From Balanoglossus misakiensis (lineage: Eukaryota > Hemichordata): DNA of 64,000 nucleotides. Under the pieces are notes generated by a model. That model was not told the DNA's origin, ran no database searches, and saw nothing but the letters and a program-made list of their open reading frames with translations. The stretch spans positions 1,674,001 to 1,738,000 of the forward strand of contig CM082596.2 in NCBI GenBank assembly GCA_040954595.2. The letters are read 5' to 3'. Positions 44,901 to 57,729 of this stretch are shown piece after piece. The first letter of the stretch is position 1. The number at the start of each line of letters is the position of its first letter. Made by a program: the position numbers and the translations under genes.

Positions 44901-47780
44901 TTCAGGAAAATACATCAAATTTCATCTCAAAACTAATTGTTTTTAATGATCAGATCAAACTGTCTTTGCATTGATGTGTTTCGCCTTAAATAGTTTCAAT
45001 ATGACTTGATAGTTTCCCTCAGGGAAATGAAGTATATAAATTGAACTGTATTATACATATTTAAACACAAAAAAGCCATCAAAATATCCAATATTGACAT
45101 GATAAACTCGCATCAATCATTTATTGCAGCAAACATGATCGCCAGAGGTACATTCTGCCATTATGAAGGATAAAGCAAGTTTGTATAATTTATCTGTGTT
45201 CACTTGGCTTGTATTTATGATAAGGCAGCCAATCTAATTAGAAATCTGCTCACTACACTGTTTCATTCAGAATAAAATTAACCTTACCACTCTCATCAAG
45301 ATCAATGCAACCAAGCAGCATCTATGGGCTCGGTCAAGTACTCAATGGATTAGGCTTTATCTGCAACCAATGTTGCTCACAATGCCATTAAGGTGGCATT
45401 GACCTCTAATTCCCAATGTAAATCCGTAATAATTTCCAATACGAATTACAATATGAATCAAGACTGGAAGTGCCATGATCTACTTTTCCAGTGAATAAAG
45501 TGCACTTTCACTGAAATTTCACTTCCACCTTTTTCCACGAATTTTCTCTTCCATTGGAAAATAAAATCATTAAACTTACATCACTTATTACTTACATCAA
45601 TTATTCATGAAAACAATCTGCTTTCTATTTTCATCAACTTCACAGACTCACTGTATTACATTTAGTCACCGATAAATTAATTTGGCATGGATTAAAATGT
45701 TTAATGGATAACAAAAAAAGATTGACTCACAGTTCAATTTGACGCAGACTAATGACTGGTTATAACTAACAGAATCAGAGAACAGGTCATTCACCCAAAG
45801 TTTCAATTTTCAATTGCAACAAATAGAATTCTTGAATATGGGCAAAAGAAAAAATCTGGAGAAAAAACTGATGAATACATAAACCTGTGAAATGGACAAG
45901 ATAAATTCCATTGTATTCACATTATTCCAGTGACTTCAGAAGTTTGAAACTTCTTTTAATCTATCTAGCACTCTCAAGAAGACTCTTTGGGATCCAAATC
46001 ATCTCCTTAACTGTTTTGTCTGAAGTTTGCGACCGTACACAACCATAAAAGAGGATTAGAGTAGGTGCCCCCATGAGTTATTTACTTTCAAAAGAGCATG
46101 TAAATTAGAACAGTTTTCGGCAAGCAATAAGACTGTATTTAATCCCGACGTAACCGTTCTTTGTGCAGTTGGTATGTGGCTGTGTAAAGGTCCCCACTTT
46201 AGAATACTTTGCATTTTTCTCCCTCTCAGAAGCCTGATATGAACTGATTTTATTTCTCACATTGTCTGACACCTAGGATATCATTCTCAGGTTAATTCCA
46301 GTTTGAGTGTTAAGTTTCGATGTTCAAAATCAGACTCATCTACCTCCAATAGAGGAAAAGTGAGTTGTTTCTATGATGGAGTAATTCATTGAGAAGTTAC
46401 TGACAGCTAAAATTTGACTAATTCATTTTCGCATTCCTTGAAGAAAATTACAAATGTACCTATTGAACTCTGAATAAACTTATTAAGCTATAATAGTGCC
46501 TTGCATCATAAATAAACCTTATACCAGTTTTTCAAGTGAAGACTTTGTGGATCTGATTAAAGTGACCTTTTCAGGTGACCTAAGAGTTGTTAGAAAATTC
46601 AATGGGAGAGACAATATGAATAATTTTTAGTCGTCATTGATGGAATAGTCGAAAGGCTTCAAGACGAAGCACACAAACATCATTTGAATGAAACATGACT
46701 GTATGACGCACAAAAAAGCAATTTCGACTTTCACTAAGGCAATTATTTTATGGCATATATGAACTTGAGATATGTTCAATGAGTGGGTTCTATATTTTGA
46801 TGATACACTGGAAATTGATTTGAAACTTTAGTGTCATCTAAGATCTAATGTTCTTTTTGCCCTGAAGTTAAACAGTGGCCTCATTGCTTTCGTGAAGTAA
46901 ATCATTTTCAGGATAAAAGGATCATACAAAATATTATTGGTTTATTTTGTCATTCTGTCGCCTTGACGCCTATATACACACAGCACTGATAAATCATACA
47001 AATTCTATTTTCATAGAAACCAATGCGTTTGTGCAGACAGACTGCCTGGAGCCTTAATCGTTGCTCTGACAGTCGAATTATTTCCAGTGAAAGAAAAGTA
47101 GCAGATGTGGATACCGTCATCTGGAATATCAATGAACGGAGCAGTGACGAGTTTTATCAAAGCAAGATGGCGACCCAGCAAAGATAATTAACAGAATAAT
47201 ATTCTTTCAATGCTTGTGTTGTAAATGGTACTAGTACGTTTGATCTACTACAATGTATAGTGCTGGTGATTGTAATCGACATGTTTTCAATGGGTGTCCA
47301 TTTCCGCGATCGGACTGTCCCAAACGAAAAAAACTTCAAACTTTTGCAAATTTGACGGTCAATTAACAAAAGCACTCAACTATGATAGAGGGGTCATTTC
47401 TCTGTTATAATAACGGTGTTTCAGTTACTTTGTTGTCTTAATAGGAACAAATAAGTGACCTTTTCAACGTAACTCGTTCGAGGTCATTTACATGCTGAAC
47501 GGGTAATGTACAAGGGCCATCATCGGCTTTGCACGATTGGTGTCTGTCGTCGATCGTACGCATGTTTTTGTCCCTCAAGAAGGAGAACTAAAGCCTGAAG
47601 TGCAAGATCGAGGAAGTTGAAATTGTGTTTTGCCAAACACTTACAGTTATATTATTGGTGATCGCCTTTGTAAAGGAAACTGTTTCAACGTTAAAACACC
47701 AGTGTGATCTGGAACACTATTCGGCAAATGTCAAAATCACACAGGTTTTAGTCAGATAAACACAATCGGTGAAATACTCA
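41990..47780. other. Long gap: probable MPND intron 1 or intergenic DNA
   Basis: About 5.8 kb of AT-rich DNA without recognisable exons. A + strand open frame of 154 codons (43711-44175) is the longest here but has no domain and no splice context. A minus-strand acceptor (cccggtacag, preceding 41986) fits a spliced upstream exon of MPND. Confidence 0.5.
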
Positions 47781-47781
47781 C

Positions 47782-47930
47782 ACATTGAAATTGTCTGAAG
47801 AACTCCTACAACGACCTGGGCACCGGGAACAGCAAAAACTTTTCTTGATCACCAGTATCGCACGCTCGTGTCCGCTGGCTGCGTCTTTGTTTTGATAGGA
47901 GCACGAGCCTCACGGAAACCTGGGACTGGC
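47782..47930 (-). promoter_or_regulatory. Candidate MPND first exon (5' UTR plus start codon)
   Basis: Reading leftwards, a GC-richer stretch with CpG dinucleotides ends in ATG T followed by a strong donor, GTGAGTATT, with the exon edge at 47782. Spliced to the acceptor before 41986 it gives M-SSPISAN in frame with the next ATG (41966). The stretch holds no other ATG on this strand. The split codon fits the acceptor phase. The transcription start position is not determined. Confidence 0.4.
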
Positions 47931-48322
47931 CCAAACCATTCTAGCCAAAGGTGACATGAGGCCCTGTGTGTAGGGTTTCATTGACAATGCGCGTAATTTG
48001 TATCGAAGTAATCATGTTCAGATAATCAAATTGTCATAAAACAAACAAAAGACATTTCAACCTATCATTTTGAGGATAACAGTAACCACCAAAGTCAGGA
48101 ATTGCGTCTATATTAAAACTTTCATGACGAAAAGTTTAGTATACCGAATGTGATATTACTGGATACCACGTTCCACGCACTCACCAATAACTTACAAAAT
48201 ACATTCATTAAAACACTCATTACAAGTTTTTGTTCATCGCTTTCATGATCAGATACGGTCATTTTTTTCTGAACGTTCCCTGCTAATATCCAGACCCCTT
48301 CCCCTTATTCTTGTGGTTAATT

Positions 48323-48354
48323 CCACTTCCGGGTATTTCACCAACATGGCGGCG
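48323..48354 (+). promoter_or_regulatory. ETS and YY1 motifs at the COPS8 start
   Basis: CCACTTCCGGG (48323-48333) is a strong ETS/GABP site. AACATGGCGGC overlaps the start codon at 48346 and matches YY1. This pairing is typical of TATA-less housekeeping promoters with short 5' UTRs. No TATA is visible. Confidence 0.55.
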
Positions 48355-50134
48355 GTGGACTTCGCACAAATGATGGAGCAATGTGAAAGACAAGAGTTAG
48401 AGGTAATCGCATGCACTTGGGGCAACAACTGATACATTTTAGAAACATATCCGATCTAGTCAAACCTTTTTATATCAGCTTTTAATCTGTCTGCACCGAC
48501 GAACTTTCGGATACATCCCTGCATCTTCCGAGCTGATGGAGAGTACACTTGTCTGTTGTCAGTAACATGACATCGTGTTTTTGTTTTGGTTCTTAGTATA
48601 CTGTATGCATGTTGTACCTCACAGTCCTTCCAACATTGACCAGTTGGATACATGTGCATCTGTGCCATCCCCTGGCTGTGATAATTGTGGCCAATATTAG
48701 TTGCTTTGTTGACAAGCAACCCTATTATCACACTGTAGGATGCAGATACATCTTTGTTGATTGGTTGGTTGGTTGGTTGGTTAATGGTTGGTTGGTTGAT
48801 TGATTGATTGATTGATTGATTGATCGATCGATCAGACAACATTTACATAACTCAGATAAAACACACACAAGTTAAGTGACCTTTAATAAGTGCTGCCATA
48901 TAATTTGTTGTCATTTTATAACTATTTTCCTGTACAGAGCCCTGGAGGTATAGCAACACCTGTGGTATATGCACAGTTATTAAGTCTTTATCTTCTTCAA
49001 AATGATTTGTAAGTACCACTCTTCAGTATACATTTACACTTAAGGACCCATGTTCTGCTGTCCGGCATGTTAGTATTATTAACACACACATACCTCCACA
49101 GGGGAAACAAGGTGAAACTATTAATTGACTATTGTACATGACTCTAAATACTGCTTATTTTTGTTATTGCAGGGCAAATGCAAAATTCCTATGGAAGAGG
49201 ATTCCCCAACCAATCAAAGTTGTAAGAGAATTTTAACTCATCATCATTCCTGTTTAGTATTCTCCACAGCAAGAAATAGTCTGTGTATAATTTTCCATTT
49301 AGAGCAAGTGTTCCAGTATGTTAAACTGTATTTCTCATTCTCCCCTCCAGAGTAACCCAGAACTGAATAGTATCTGGACGGTAGGACAGAAAATGTGGCA
49401 GAGAGAGTTTCCCCTCATTTATCAATCCCTGAATCAAGAATGGTCAGAGGGCATTAAACCGATTATGCAAGCCTTGATTGGTTAGTACCAGTATATGTCC
49501 TTATCACCAGTTATACTTGATATTTTGCTACAATATGACACAGTCCAACTATTACATATTAATGCTGAGGGTCTTCATATTGAAAATTGTATTTCAACAG
49601 AGGATGTACGGAGAAGAGCAGTTCAATTGGTTTCCAAAGCATATTCGTCGATAGGAACTGAAGATTTTGGTCTGTTTATAGGAATGCCAACTGATCAAGC
49701 AATTAGTGGTAAGTGCAGTCAATACAAATTGGATAAATCAGTATGTAGCCCCCAGATAAATCAGAACATTATGTGTACACACTATCCTCTTCCTTGTAAT
49801 ACTCATAAATTACAGGTGTACATTTTATTAATATCATTGTGCATAATTCTATTATTTCTCCCAACAGCTGCAGCAGCAGAAGGTTGGCAAATAGACACAC
49901 AGAATAAACTTATTGTACCTAAGAAACCAGGTAAGTTTGAACACCAGAAGTTCCTATTATCTGGAATCTTCAGTAGCTGTTTCATGTGATTAGCAAAAAA
50001 GATGGTCACTATGTGATCATGTCTTTTAACGTTTTCAACTGTGTTTTTCCACAGCGGAACCACAAGATCCACCCATACCAAGTGAACAGCAATTAGCACA
50101 ACTTACAGAATTCGTGGCGTATCTAGAAAACTAG
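48346..50134 (+). CDS. COPS8: COPS8, COP9 signalosome subunit 8
   Basis: Seven exons join in frame: 48346-48402, 48938-49008, 49173-49221, 49351-49480, 49601-49708, 49868-49930, 50055-50134. They give 185 residues; human COPS8 has 209. Family hallmarks are visible in order: C..QELE at the N-terminus, PGGIATP.VY.QLL.LYLL, a WKRIP motif, the WTVGQ..WQR.FP block, RRRAVQLVSKAYSSI in the PCI region, EGWQID, and the C-terminal IPSEQQLAQLTEFVAYLEN end. CSN8 is a small PCI subunit of the COP9 signalosome, the complex that removes NEDD8 from cullins through its JAMM subunit CSN5. The protein lacks part of the proline-rich linker seen in vertebrates. Start chosen at the first ATG, which sits in the YY1 motif. 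Confidence 0.96.
48757..48836. repeat. (TTGG)n/(TTGA)n microsatellite in COPS8 intron 1
   Basis: Seven or more TTGG units, a short break, then TTGA units grading into GATC units (ending ttgatcgatcgatc). The change from one tetramer to its neighbours shows stepwise point mutation and slippage. Confidence 0.9.
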
Positions 50135-50259
50135 TGGAAACCAGAGACAATACCTGTATATAGCAAAATGTTAGCAGTGTCAGAAGTTCTATCCAATGCA
50201 TTTCACCATTCAGTGTACATTGCTCATTAAGTGATGACCATTTGCAATGTTATGCTTCG

Positions 50260-50265
50260 AATAAA
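50260..50265 (+). terminator. COPS8 poly(A) signal
   Basis: AATAAA lies about 125 bases after the stop codon, a normal distance for a short 3' UTR. Confidence 0.65.
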
Positions 50266-50479
50266 AAACAATTCTGGCAATATGAAGACAGTATGTGGCA
50301 ATTTCATAAACAGATTTTAGTGTAACTGGTACCTTTTTGTTGATATCATGTTTTTGTTATTTAGAATATTTGAAGTAGAATTAAATGCTCTTGCTTTTTT
50401 GTCACAAAATGCTTGCTTCTTCAGTTTTCTCTTCCTTAAAAAGTAGCAGAGCGATGAGCTTCTGTTAAACTTTGAATAT

Positions 50480-50492
50480 CGCCCTCTTGTGG
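50480..50492 (-). promoter_or_regulatory. CTCF-like site, minus orientation
   Basis: On the minus strand the sequence is CCACAAGAGGGCG, which matches the CTCF core except for one pyrimidine position. It lies about 350 bases beyond the end of COPS8 and points towards the site at 12905. Confidence 0.4.
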
Positions 50493-50811
50493 CAACTCAA
50501 CATTTCTGTTTGATGTTGTATAAAGCTTTTCGGGCAGGAAAAGTTCGACAAAAGATCGAATTTTTCACCAGATTTGGTATTTGAATACCTCCACAATATT
50601 TGAATACCTCCACAATTAATATTGGCACAAGTATACACGTGAGTGTTTGCATCCAAGAGATGCATCCTGGATTTGAGTGTTCGAAACAAATAGGAAATCG
50701 GACAGATTGGTCGCCTTGGGCGCTCTTCATATTCGTTCACAAAATATATCCGACGTAAAATCTGAGGCAAATCAAGCTACATTCAGTGCAGGTGTGCCTG
50801 TGGTCACAATC

Positions 50812-50836
50812 AATCATCATCATCATCATCATCATC
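50812..50836. repeat. (ATC)n microsatellite
   Basis: About eight ATC triplets in a row in intergenic DNA. The open frames here (poly-His or poly-Met) are repeat artefacts. Confidence 0.9.
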
Positions 50837-50839
50837 GAA

Positions 50840-52300
50840 CCGTTGTTGTTACACAGACAGGGAGACAATTGGAAATAACTTTTGAATGAATCCGTATCTG
50901 TCGGTAAACTTGTCGACTCCATATTTTTTGTACCCTGCCAACAAACTTTTTCACGGGTAAGTTAACACTTATCCGATAAAGTTCTTACCATGTACTTACC
51001 GTCTTGTTAATGTCCATCATTATAACTTTATTGCATACAAAAGAAACAACTTCTGTGTGTTTTCTCGACCACATGCACAGACTATGTAATTTTAGGAAGG
51101 TGAAGTATTTAACTCTGTCGGATGCTGTGATATCAGTGCCTAACAGATAAAAAGTAGTGAGACACGCACTGTCACCAGAAAAAGTTGTTCGCATTGCTTA
51201 AATTATGATATTCCCTGAGTGATGCTGATAACTTATATATGCGGGCATGTAAATACTTCCGTAGGGTCAACTGCTGCATTGAAAACCCGCAAACGCTTGT
51301 TTTCCATCCCCAAATCATTTGATCCAAGATACCGCTGCTGTGTGTGGAGACTTGAAGACGCTTGGAGACCGATTCAAACGTGCTGGCATGAAGCCAACAA
51401 AAGACGAATGTAGCAAAGGCCCAAATGGGACATGAAATGTACAAACAGGGTCTATATTGTACATTTCACAGATTAAGAAGACATCCCCCTAGTTTCAAAT
51501 AGTTTCAATTCAAGTGATTAGTAAAAATGATACATTTTAATACATTGTATATGCTGTAAAGGACACGCGTGTTGCGTCTTGCCTTCACGTGTAACATTAT
51601 CTGGTAACTGTTTCCTAAATGTTTGGCAGTACCCATTGAAGTTGTCCTTTATTTCTACTGGGCCTATTTGTGACTTTTATGAAGGAGATTGTGTGGAAAT
51701 GTGCTTTCTGTATCAAAGCTGTTTTAATTTTGCACTTTATTCTGCTCAGTATTGATTTTTCCATAAGTTTATGTTTGGGAAAAAATGACAGAAGCTTATA
51801 TTGAAACGAACCAGTTGTCGCGTCGCTCACTCAATAACAGTTGTTTGAACATCATCGATCAGGAATTCTGTGCTGTGCCAACTATACATTATCATTTAAA
51901 ACGTGCTCTTAAAAAGCAAGTTTCCGTGCAAAGGAAGAAAGGGCAGGAAACACTGACTGGGGCAACGACAATCTGGTCGAGTCTCAAAGGAAAATTCCTG
52001 TATGCCCACCAACGGGAGCATTTGAGCGTTGCGTGCAATTTGAAGGTTGGGCAATGGAATTTATTCATAGTTACTGGTACCGACTTTTCCTTGTTTGATA
52101 AAATACCTCAGTACAATCCCACTTCATCACGTACTACCTGTACAAATTACTTCAGTAAATGAGATTCTCCCGCACCCAGGGTATAATGGTAGCGTCCAAT
52201 TTATCTCGGAGAAAATCTTCAATTTAGTCAGTCCAAAACGAGGCTGGCGATTTCCTAACGCGAAAAAAGCTTGATGCTCAATATATTAGGCGTAGCCAGC
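50840..52300. other. Intergenic, no gene recognised
   Basis: AT-rich sequence. A + strand frame at 51785-52162 (125 codons) has no recognisable domain or splice context. Confidence 0.45.
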
Positions 52301-52314
52301 TTTTGAGATCCCTG

Positions 52315-52639
52315 TATATATATACTACCTAGATCGGGACAGAATTTTCGCATAGGATAGTAGCATAGTCCGAAACGCGACCATTGCGAGACATATACTG
52401 CAGACTTTTAAGAGCAGACGACGGAATTTTCTATCGGTGTGACTGAGAGAATCGACTGATCGTCGGGCGCCTGATTGTTGCTCCCGTCAAAACAAATTCA
52501 CGTGTAGGCTGTCCGAAGTCGTCGAACAGTTAAACTTCAACAGAATCTCCTGAGAAAACCAGCGATTGGGGACAGTTTCAAACAGAAGCCAAGAGAGCAG
52601 GCGACACACCCACGTGCAAGAAGCCCACAATTAGTAAGT
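52315..52639 (+). promoter_or_regulatory. TATA promoter and ATG-free first exon of an unidentified gene
   Basis: TATATATATA (52315-52324) is followed by about 290 bases that contain no ATG at all, are GC-richer than both flanks, and end at a consensus donor, TTA|GTAAGTG (exon edge 52633). This is the expected layout of a spliced 5' UTR exon with its start near 52345-52350. No coding exon was recognised further right in the window, so the first intron would exceed 11 kb. Identity unknown. Confidence 0.45.
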
Positions 52640-55600
52640 GAATCCACATTTTCTTCAGTGTAGTGTGAAGAAATGTCACTTCGTGCACGACAAACGTCAC
52701 GATTTCACACACTCCGTTTTGATGATAATGATATTGCTATTAGTTCATGTCTTCAGGTCGATCGGAGAGAGCTAGTTTAACCCTGGCTCTTGCCCACACT
52801 GAAGACATTTATTGACTGACAATTTAATACAATCCAGAATTATATCTGTGAATTTGTGTATTTCATTTGATTGGCAAATGAACTCTGAGTTTACCGGTGT
52901 ATGCGCGACCGGTAACCTGGAGGTACAAGTTGAACTTGAAGCGTCCCCGTTTCGTCGTCTGATACGTTGAAAGTTTGTAAATATATAAGTAAAAGCCATT
53001 CCTGCTAGTGTATTCAGGGTGTCCCAAACGTAATTATCACGTCAAGTTCACCTATTGTCTCAACAACAATGACCATATTTGTAAATAACGGGCGCCGGTT
53101 TTCACACTTGTCTTGGCGATCGATGAGTCAAAACATGGGCCCCATTCTCGAGTCAGGTGGTCCCGCACAGCCCATCAACTTTTTTGAACTACTAGATCGT
53201 TTCATTTGAATAAACATTTTGATTCTGACCTGTTTAGCATGTCTGAACTTTCCCCATATCTTATGTAACCTCCTTTGAGATGTTTATACCCTGAATGGCC
53301 GGTTCCTGTTTACAATAGGACTAGCCAATCAGAAAGCTGGTGTACAGTTGTGCATGCACCAATAAGAAGTTTAGATTTACAACATCATTTGCAAAGTTGT
53401 CTCTGAATGGTCAGTTCTGTAGGGGACCAATCAGATCAGACCAACTGAAATGGACATGATTGAAAATTCAGCTACAAACACTGTACATCTTTTCAATTGG
53501 TCAACTCAAATTGTGACAATGTTTCAAGTTTGGACCTCAATTCTGTTTCATAACAATGTTGGCTGTATATACACATTTGGCCTGTGTTGATAAGCAAAAT
53601 ACTATCTATTGCATTGTGCTTGAGGGAGTTTAACAAGAAAGTGTAGCTGATATCTGATAAAATATTCAAAAGTTACAATATATTGGCCAAACTAAAGGAA
53701 TTCTGATAAATCTATTTTTACATATTGTGGATGAGTCTCATGATGACAATGAATAATTCATTAATTTTATGCAAATGTTGCTACTGTGCAGTATCTTATT
53801 TTCAAAGGAATAAATTTCCTCATTTTGTCAGAATTTCAGAAGTGTCAATCCACTGAATTTCAGTGAATGTTTAAATGGCTAATTTTTTCATTTGATGAAA
53901 TTATCAAGATTTCTCTCCATGTAATTTTGCAGTCAAGGAGTGATCAGGAAAAATTGTGAAAAAAATTCTTCTCCTGTCTGTTTCAAATGAGGTAGATTGC
54001 AACGTTAATTTTAGGGCATTGATGTACAGTACAGAAGAGAAAAACCTCTCTGCTGGATTTTTTTTGAACTTGACCGTACTATTATCAGTCTTGGTTCATG
54101 ACTGCCCTTAGCAACATTACTTGTATTCTTGTGTTAGCCTTGACATTGTTAAACAGGGAGAAGCCAGGATATATACAAGTGGCTCATTTATAGTAACTCC
54201 ATTAGCAGATGTATTGGGCATCTCGTAATTAGCTTTTACGTTAATAAATTATATTTGGGAAGTAGGCATTAAAAATGTGAGGCCCAGTTCCCAGGTGTTG
54301 CAATAAATGCATATAACGTTTGAAAGGAAGTTATAATACAGAGTATCAGGGCAAAGACTTTTTTTCTGCGAAGGAGAACTTCAATTTGATAATGTATATT
54401 GGCTCGTTCAATCCAAGCCTTTATTACGCCATTCATCGAGGTACATGTAAATTAGGCCGGCCTTTTCTCGCTGGAAAACATGAACATTGCCTCAGGCCTG
54501 CATACACAAGGGAATTGATGTGAATGCAAATTGATGCAGGCTTGCCCGCTTGCTGGATTGTCATGGGAAATGCAGCGACTTGTCATAGAGGAATGTGTTT
54601 GTTTTCTGGCTAATATATATTACCTAGTCTGATATATGATGAAAAACATGAGAGGAATTTCAGGTGTCCCTTTGGCAGTGTCATCTCACGGGTCTTTGAC
54701 AGTATAATAATAATCATCACACTTCAGGGGTTAAGACGTCTGGCACTGCTTTGATACTTTGTTCTCGGTCAGTGTCACCTGTAAATATAATAATTAATCT
54801 TAAAGGCCCTGGTTGGGGTTTTGTGAAGCAAGGTTGTACAGTGGAAGTGTCTGACTTAAACTGATTAAACCAATGTCACCAACTTCCAATGTACAATAAA
54901 AATCAACATTTCATCTTCAAAAGTTGAAATATATAGAATTAGATCAAGGCAACTTATATTTAACCCTGCTATGGAGCTTGATACTATGATAGAGCAGAAT
55001 TGATAATCATCACTTTTGATATCTCTAAGTATAATTACAGAAATGATTACTTGTATGACTCAAAAAACCTCATTTAAAATAATGTCAAAAGATTGACTCT
55101 GATGGTGGTGATCAGTGATGAGAAATTTGAGGAAATTTATAGACTCCGATGCACGATCATGCACGATTGCTGAATATTTAACTTCTGACCTTGCTCATCT
55201 ATAATGGAAAGTATGCAAGTCAGTCGCTGGCCTGATTATCACAGGAGAGATTGATAGATCAGGCTACAGTGATGCTCATCAGCTCTAGGGAGTAGAAACT
55301 GTGTCATATCAGAATGTCTGTGTTAACTTATATTGATGATTCGCAGTGCTGGGACCCGATAGATATAAGCTACATTAAACTTTATGGGAATTGGAGAGGT
55401 AGATGTGCAAGGCTTGGTGTGGAAAACACAATCTATGACTCCTAATTGACAATATGAGAGCAGTGCTCAGGTTTTATACATATGTCATACATGTTTCATG
55501 TAAAATGGCATGTATAACATCATGTGAAGAAAAAGTTGCACAGCCGGGATTTTTGTCTTGTTCAGTGAATGCAATAATCATCAACTATATAGAAATACTG

Positions 55601-56529
55601 TCCTTTGAAAGTATATGGTGGACATGCCCAAAATTTGCCTTTTAACAATTGACCTGAATTAGATCTACTATGTATACATGGGAAATAATGGGAAAAGCCT
55701 GTGTCACATAGTCTCTCATTGGGAATGCAGCCATGCATGGATTCTGCATCTTTGCCATTCAAGTTCTGTTCATTCTATATTCCGGTATCGTCTCCAGCTG
55801 GAGAGGACAAGGTCACATGCATCTTGATAAATAATGTATAAACTGACACAAGTAGAAAACAAATTGCGACAGAGATGAAGAAAAAAATCCTGGAAGACGG
55901 CGTGTTGATGTTCTTTTTATGTGTGTTTAACACATTAGTGCCGCTGAACACCTGTGAATACGAAAGTGACATCTCCTGCCCTGGATTATAAAGAGATTGC
56001 TTTTGAAATGAATTGTAACAGACATTTCGGTTGATTGGTAATGGATTTACAGGGCGAGAGTGATAATTTTCGCGTGGAACAGAAGAGAACAAAGAGCATG
56101 CCGCTGATACTTGTGTATCTGGTACTTAAATCCAATGTCTGTGGTTCTCAAGATGTCTGCAGAAAATAACTGCCACCAATTTCTCTCTCATAGAAGTGAA
56201 CATTGAAAAAGTTTATCTCTGATCTTTGAAAATAGACATTCAGCACCATAAAAGTATGATTTTGATTGCTGTACATTTTTGCTTTGTCAAAAAAGGATCA
56301 TTCCCAGTTAAGTAGAACAATTTTCAAACAGTACCATGTGTAGTCTTTTGGGAAAATACAAAATTTGTGTTTATGTGATCATTTCCTAGGTGCTTGTACC
56401 TGGATTTTTTGACCTCAGCTGTTTACATCGTCTAGTATTGCCACTTGATTGATGACTTGCTGTGAACTGTGTATGGATAGTCTGGAAAATGATTGTGTTC
56501 ATGCCATGATGATGTATAAGAGACTTTAA

Positions 56530-56590
56530 TGAGAGAGAAGAGGGGGAGGAGGGAATGGGAGGGGGGAGAGAGACGAGGGAGGGGAGCAGA
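56530..56590 (+). repeat. Purine tract with G-runs
   Basis: An almost pure A/G stretch with runs of G5, G3, G3, G6, G3 and G4 within about 50 bases. It can form triplex or quadruplex structure on the + strand. Confidence 0.7.
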
Positions 56591-57675
56591 ATAGGAAGGT
56601 AACAACTGCATGTACATCTCCTAAAAGTTGACTGTCACTGCATGTACTGTTGTTGCATTTTATCAACTCGGGGACAAACATAAAGTTTTGAGACAGGAAA
56701 ACATGGACAGAATTGCTCTCTTTTGGCTACTTGTTCACTCTTATTGCTATGGCGATGAGATGCTAGCATCGGAGATGTCTTTTAAAGAGCTACTTTATTT
56801 ATACGGTGCTTGCTAATTGACTAATACATCTAAAGCAGGCATTTTTAGTGCACTGAACAATTGTCTGGATTACTGCCGTTAATCAAAGAGGGGACTTTTT
56901 TCATTCTAATGATTCTTTGAATCCCTTGGTGTATTTGAAGGAGCTGGATCAGACAATTCCCTGGTGAGAATGTACAATTTTTGTTGACAGTTTACAAGAC
57001 TGGTAGTATTGTGAAAACCAGAAATCTTGCTAACATAACTCTGTCCTGAATCCTCGTTACCTGTACACGTTTATTTTCTTTTCTCCCCGCACTTTTAAAA
57101 AATGAACAGTAGCAGTTGGCGTAAATGACCCCCACTCTTTATATCAGGCTGTCACAATTTGTGTTGGCCTGGGGGCAATCTGATTCTTACAAGTATTTGG
57201 CAGGATGGAATTGGGGGACAAAAAATGAGTTTTCAGAGCGACCTTAATCCAAACAACATAAGGCAACAATGAGATGGCAATTGGGGTTTTGGTCAGGGAG
57301 TTTGAGAATGATTCTGTTCCTAAATGAGATTAGTAACTTGATTTGCAAACTTCCCCAGGTTTGTTTGAGCCACGCAATTAGGGACAACACATGCAAGTAT
57401 TCAGCTTAGTGCGTTGTTCCTGTAAAATGGCTGGATTAAGTACGACTTGAAGTCTAATTGAAATTACAGACCTTTCCACATTGCATTGGTTTCGTGAATG
57501 CTGATTATTTCAAAGGCAGCACACAAACTACATTCAAATGATCATGCCTTTTAGTCTGCACTGTGCCTAACATAAAGTGCACAGGATATGAATGATTTTA
57601 GTGCCAAACGTTCATGCTTGACCTTGGGCGTGATGTTTTGTGGATTAAAGCTGTAATGCCTTCACTTTTATTATA

Positions 57676-57729
57676 AAGAAACTTGTAAGAAACTTATAAG
57701 GAACTTGTAAGAAACTTGTAAGAAACTCA
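57676..57729. repeat. Short tandem repeat, about 11-bp unit
   Basis: Five head-to-tail copies of approximately aagaaacttgt with single-base variants. Confidence 0.8.

Noticed and set aside
50677-50922. Poly-His / poly-Met frames
   Set aside because: Translations of an (ATC)n microsatellite.
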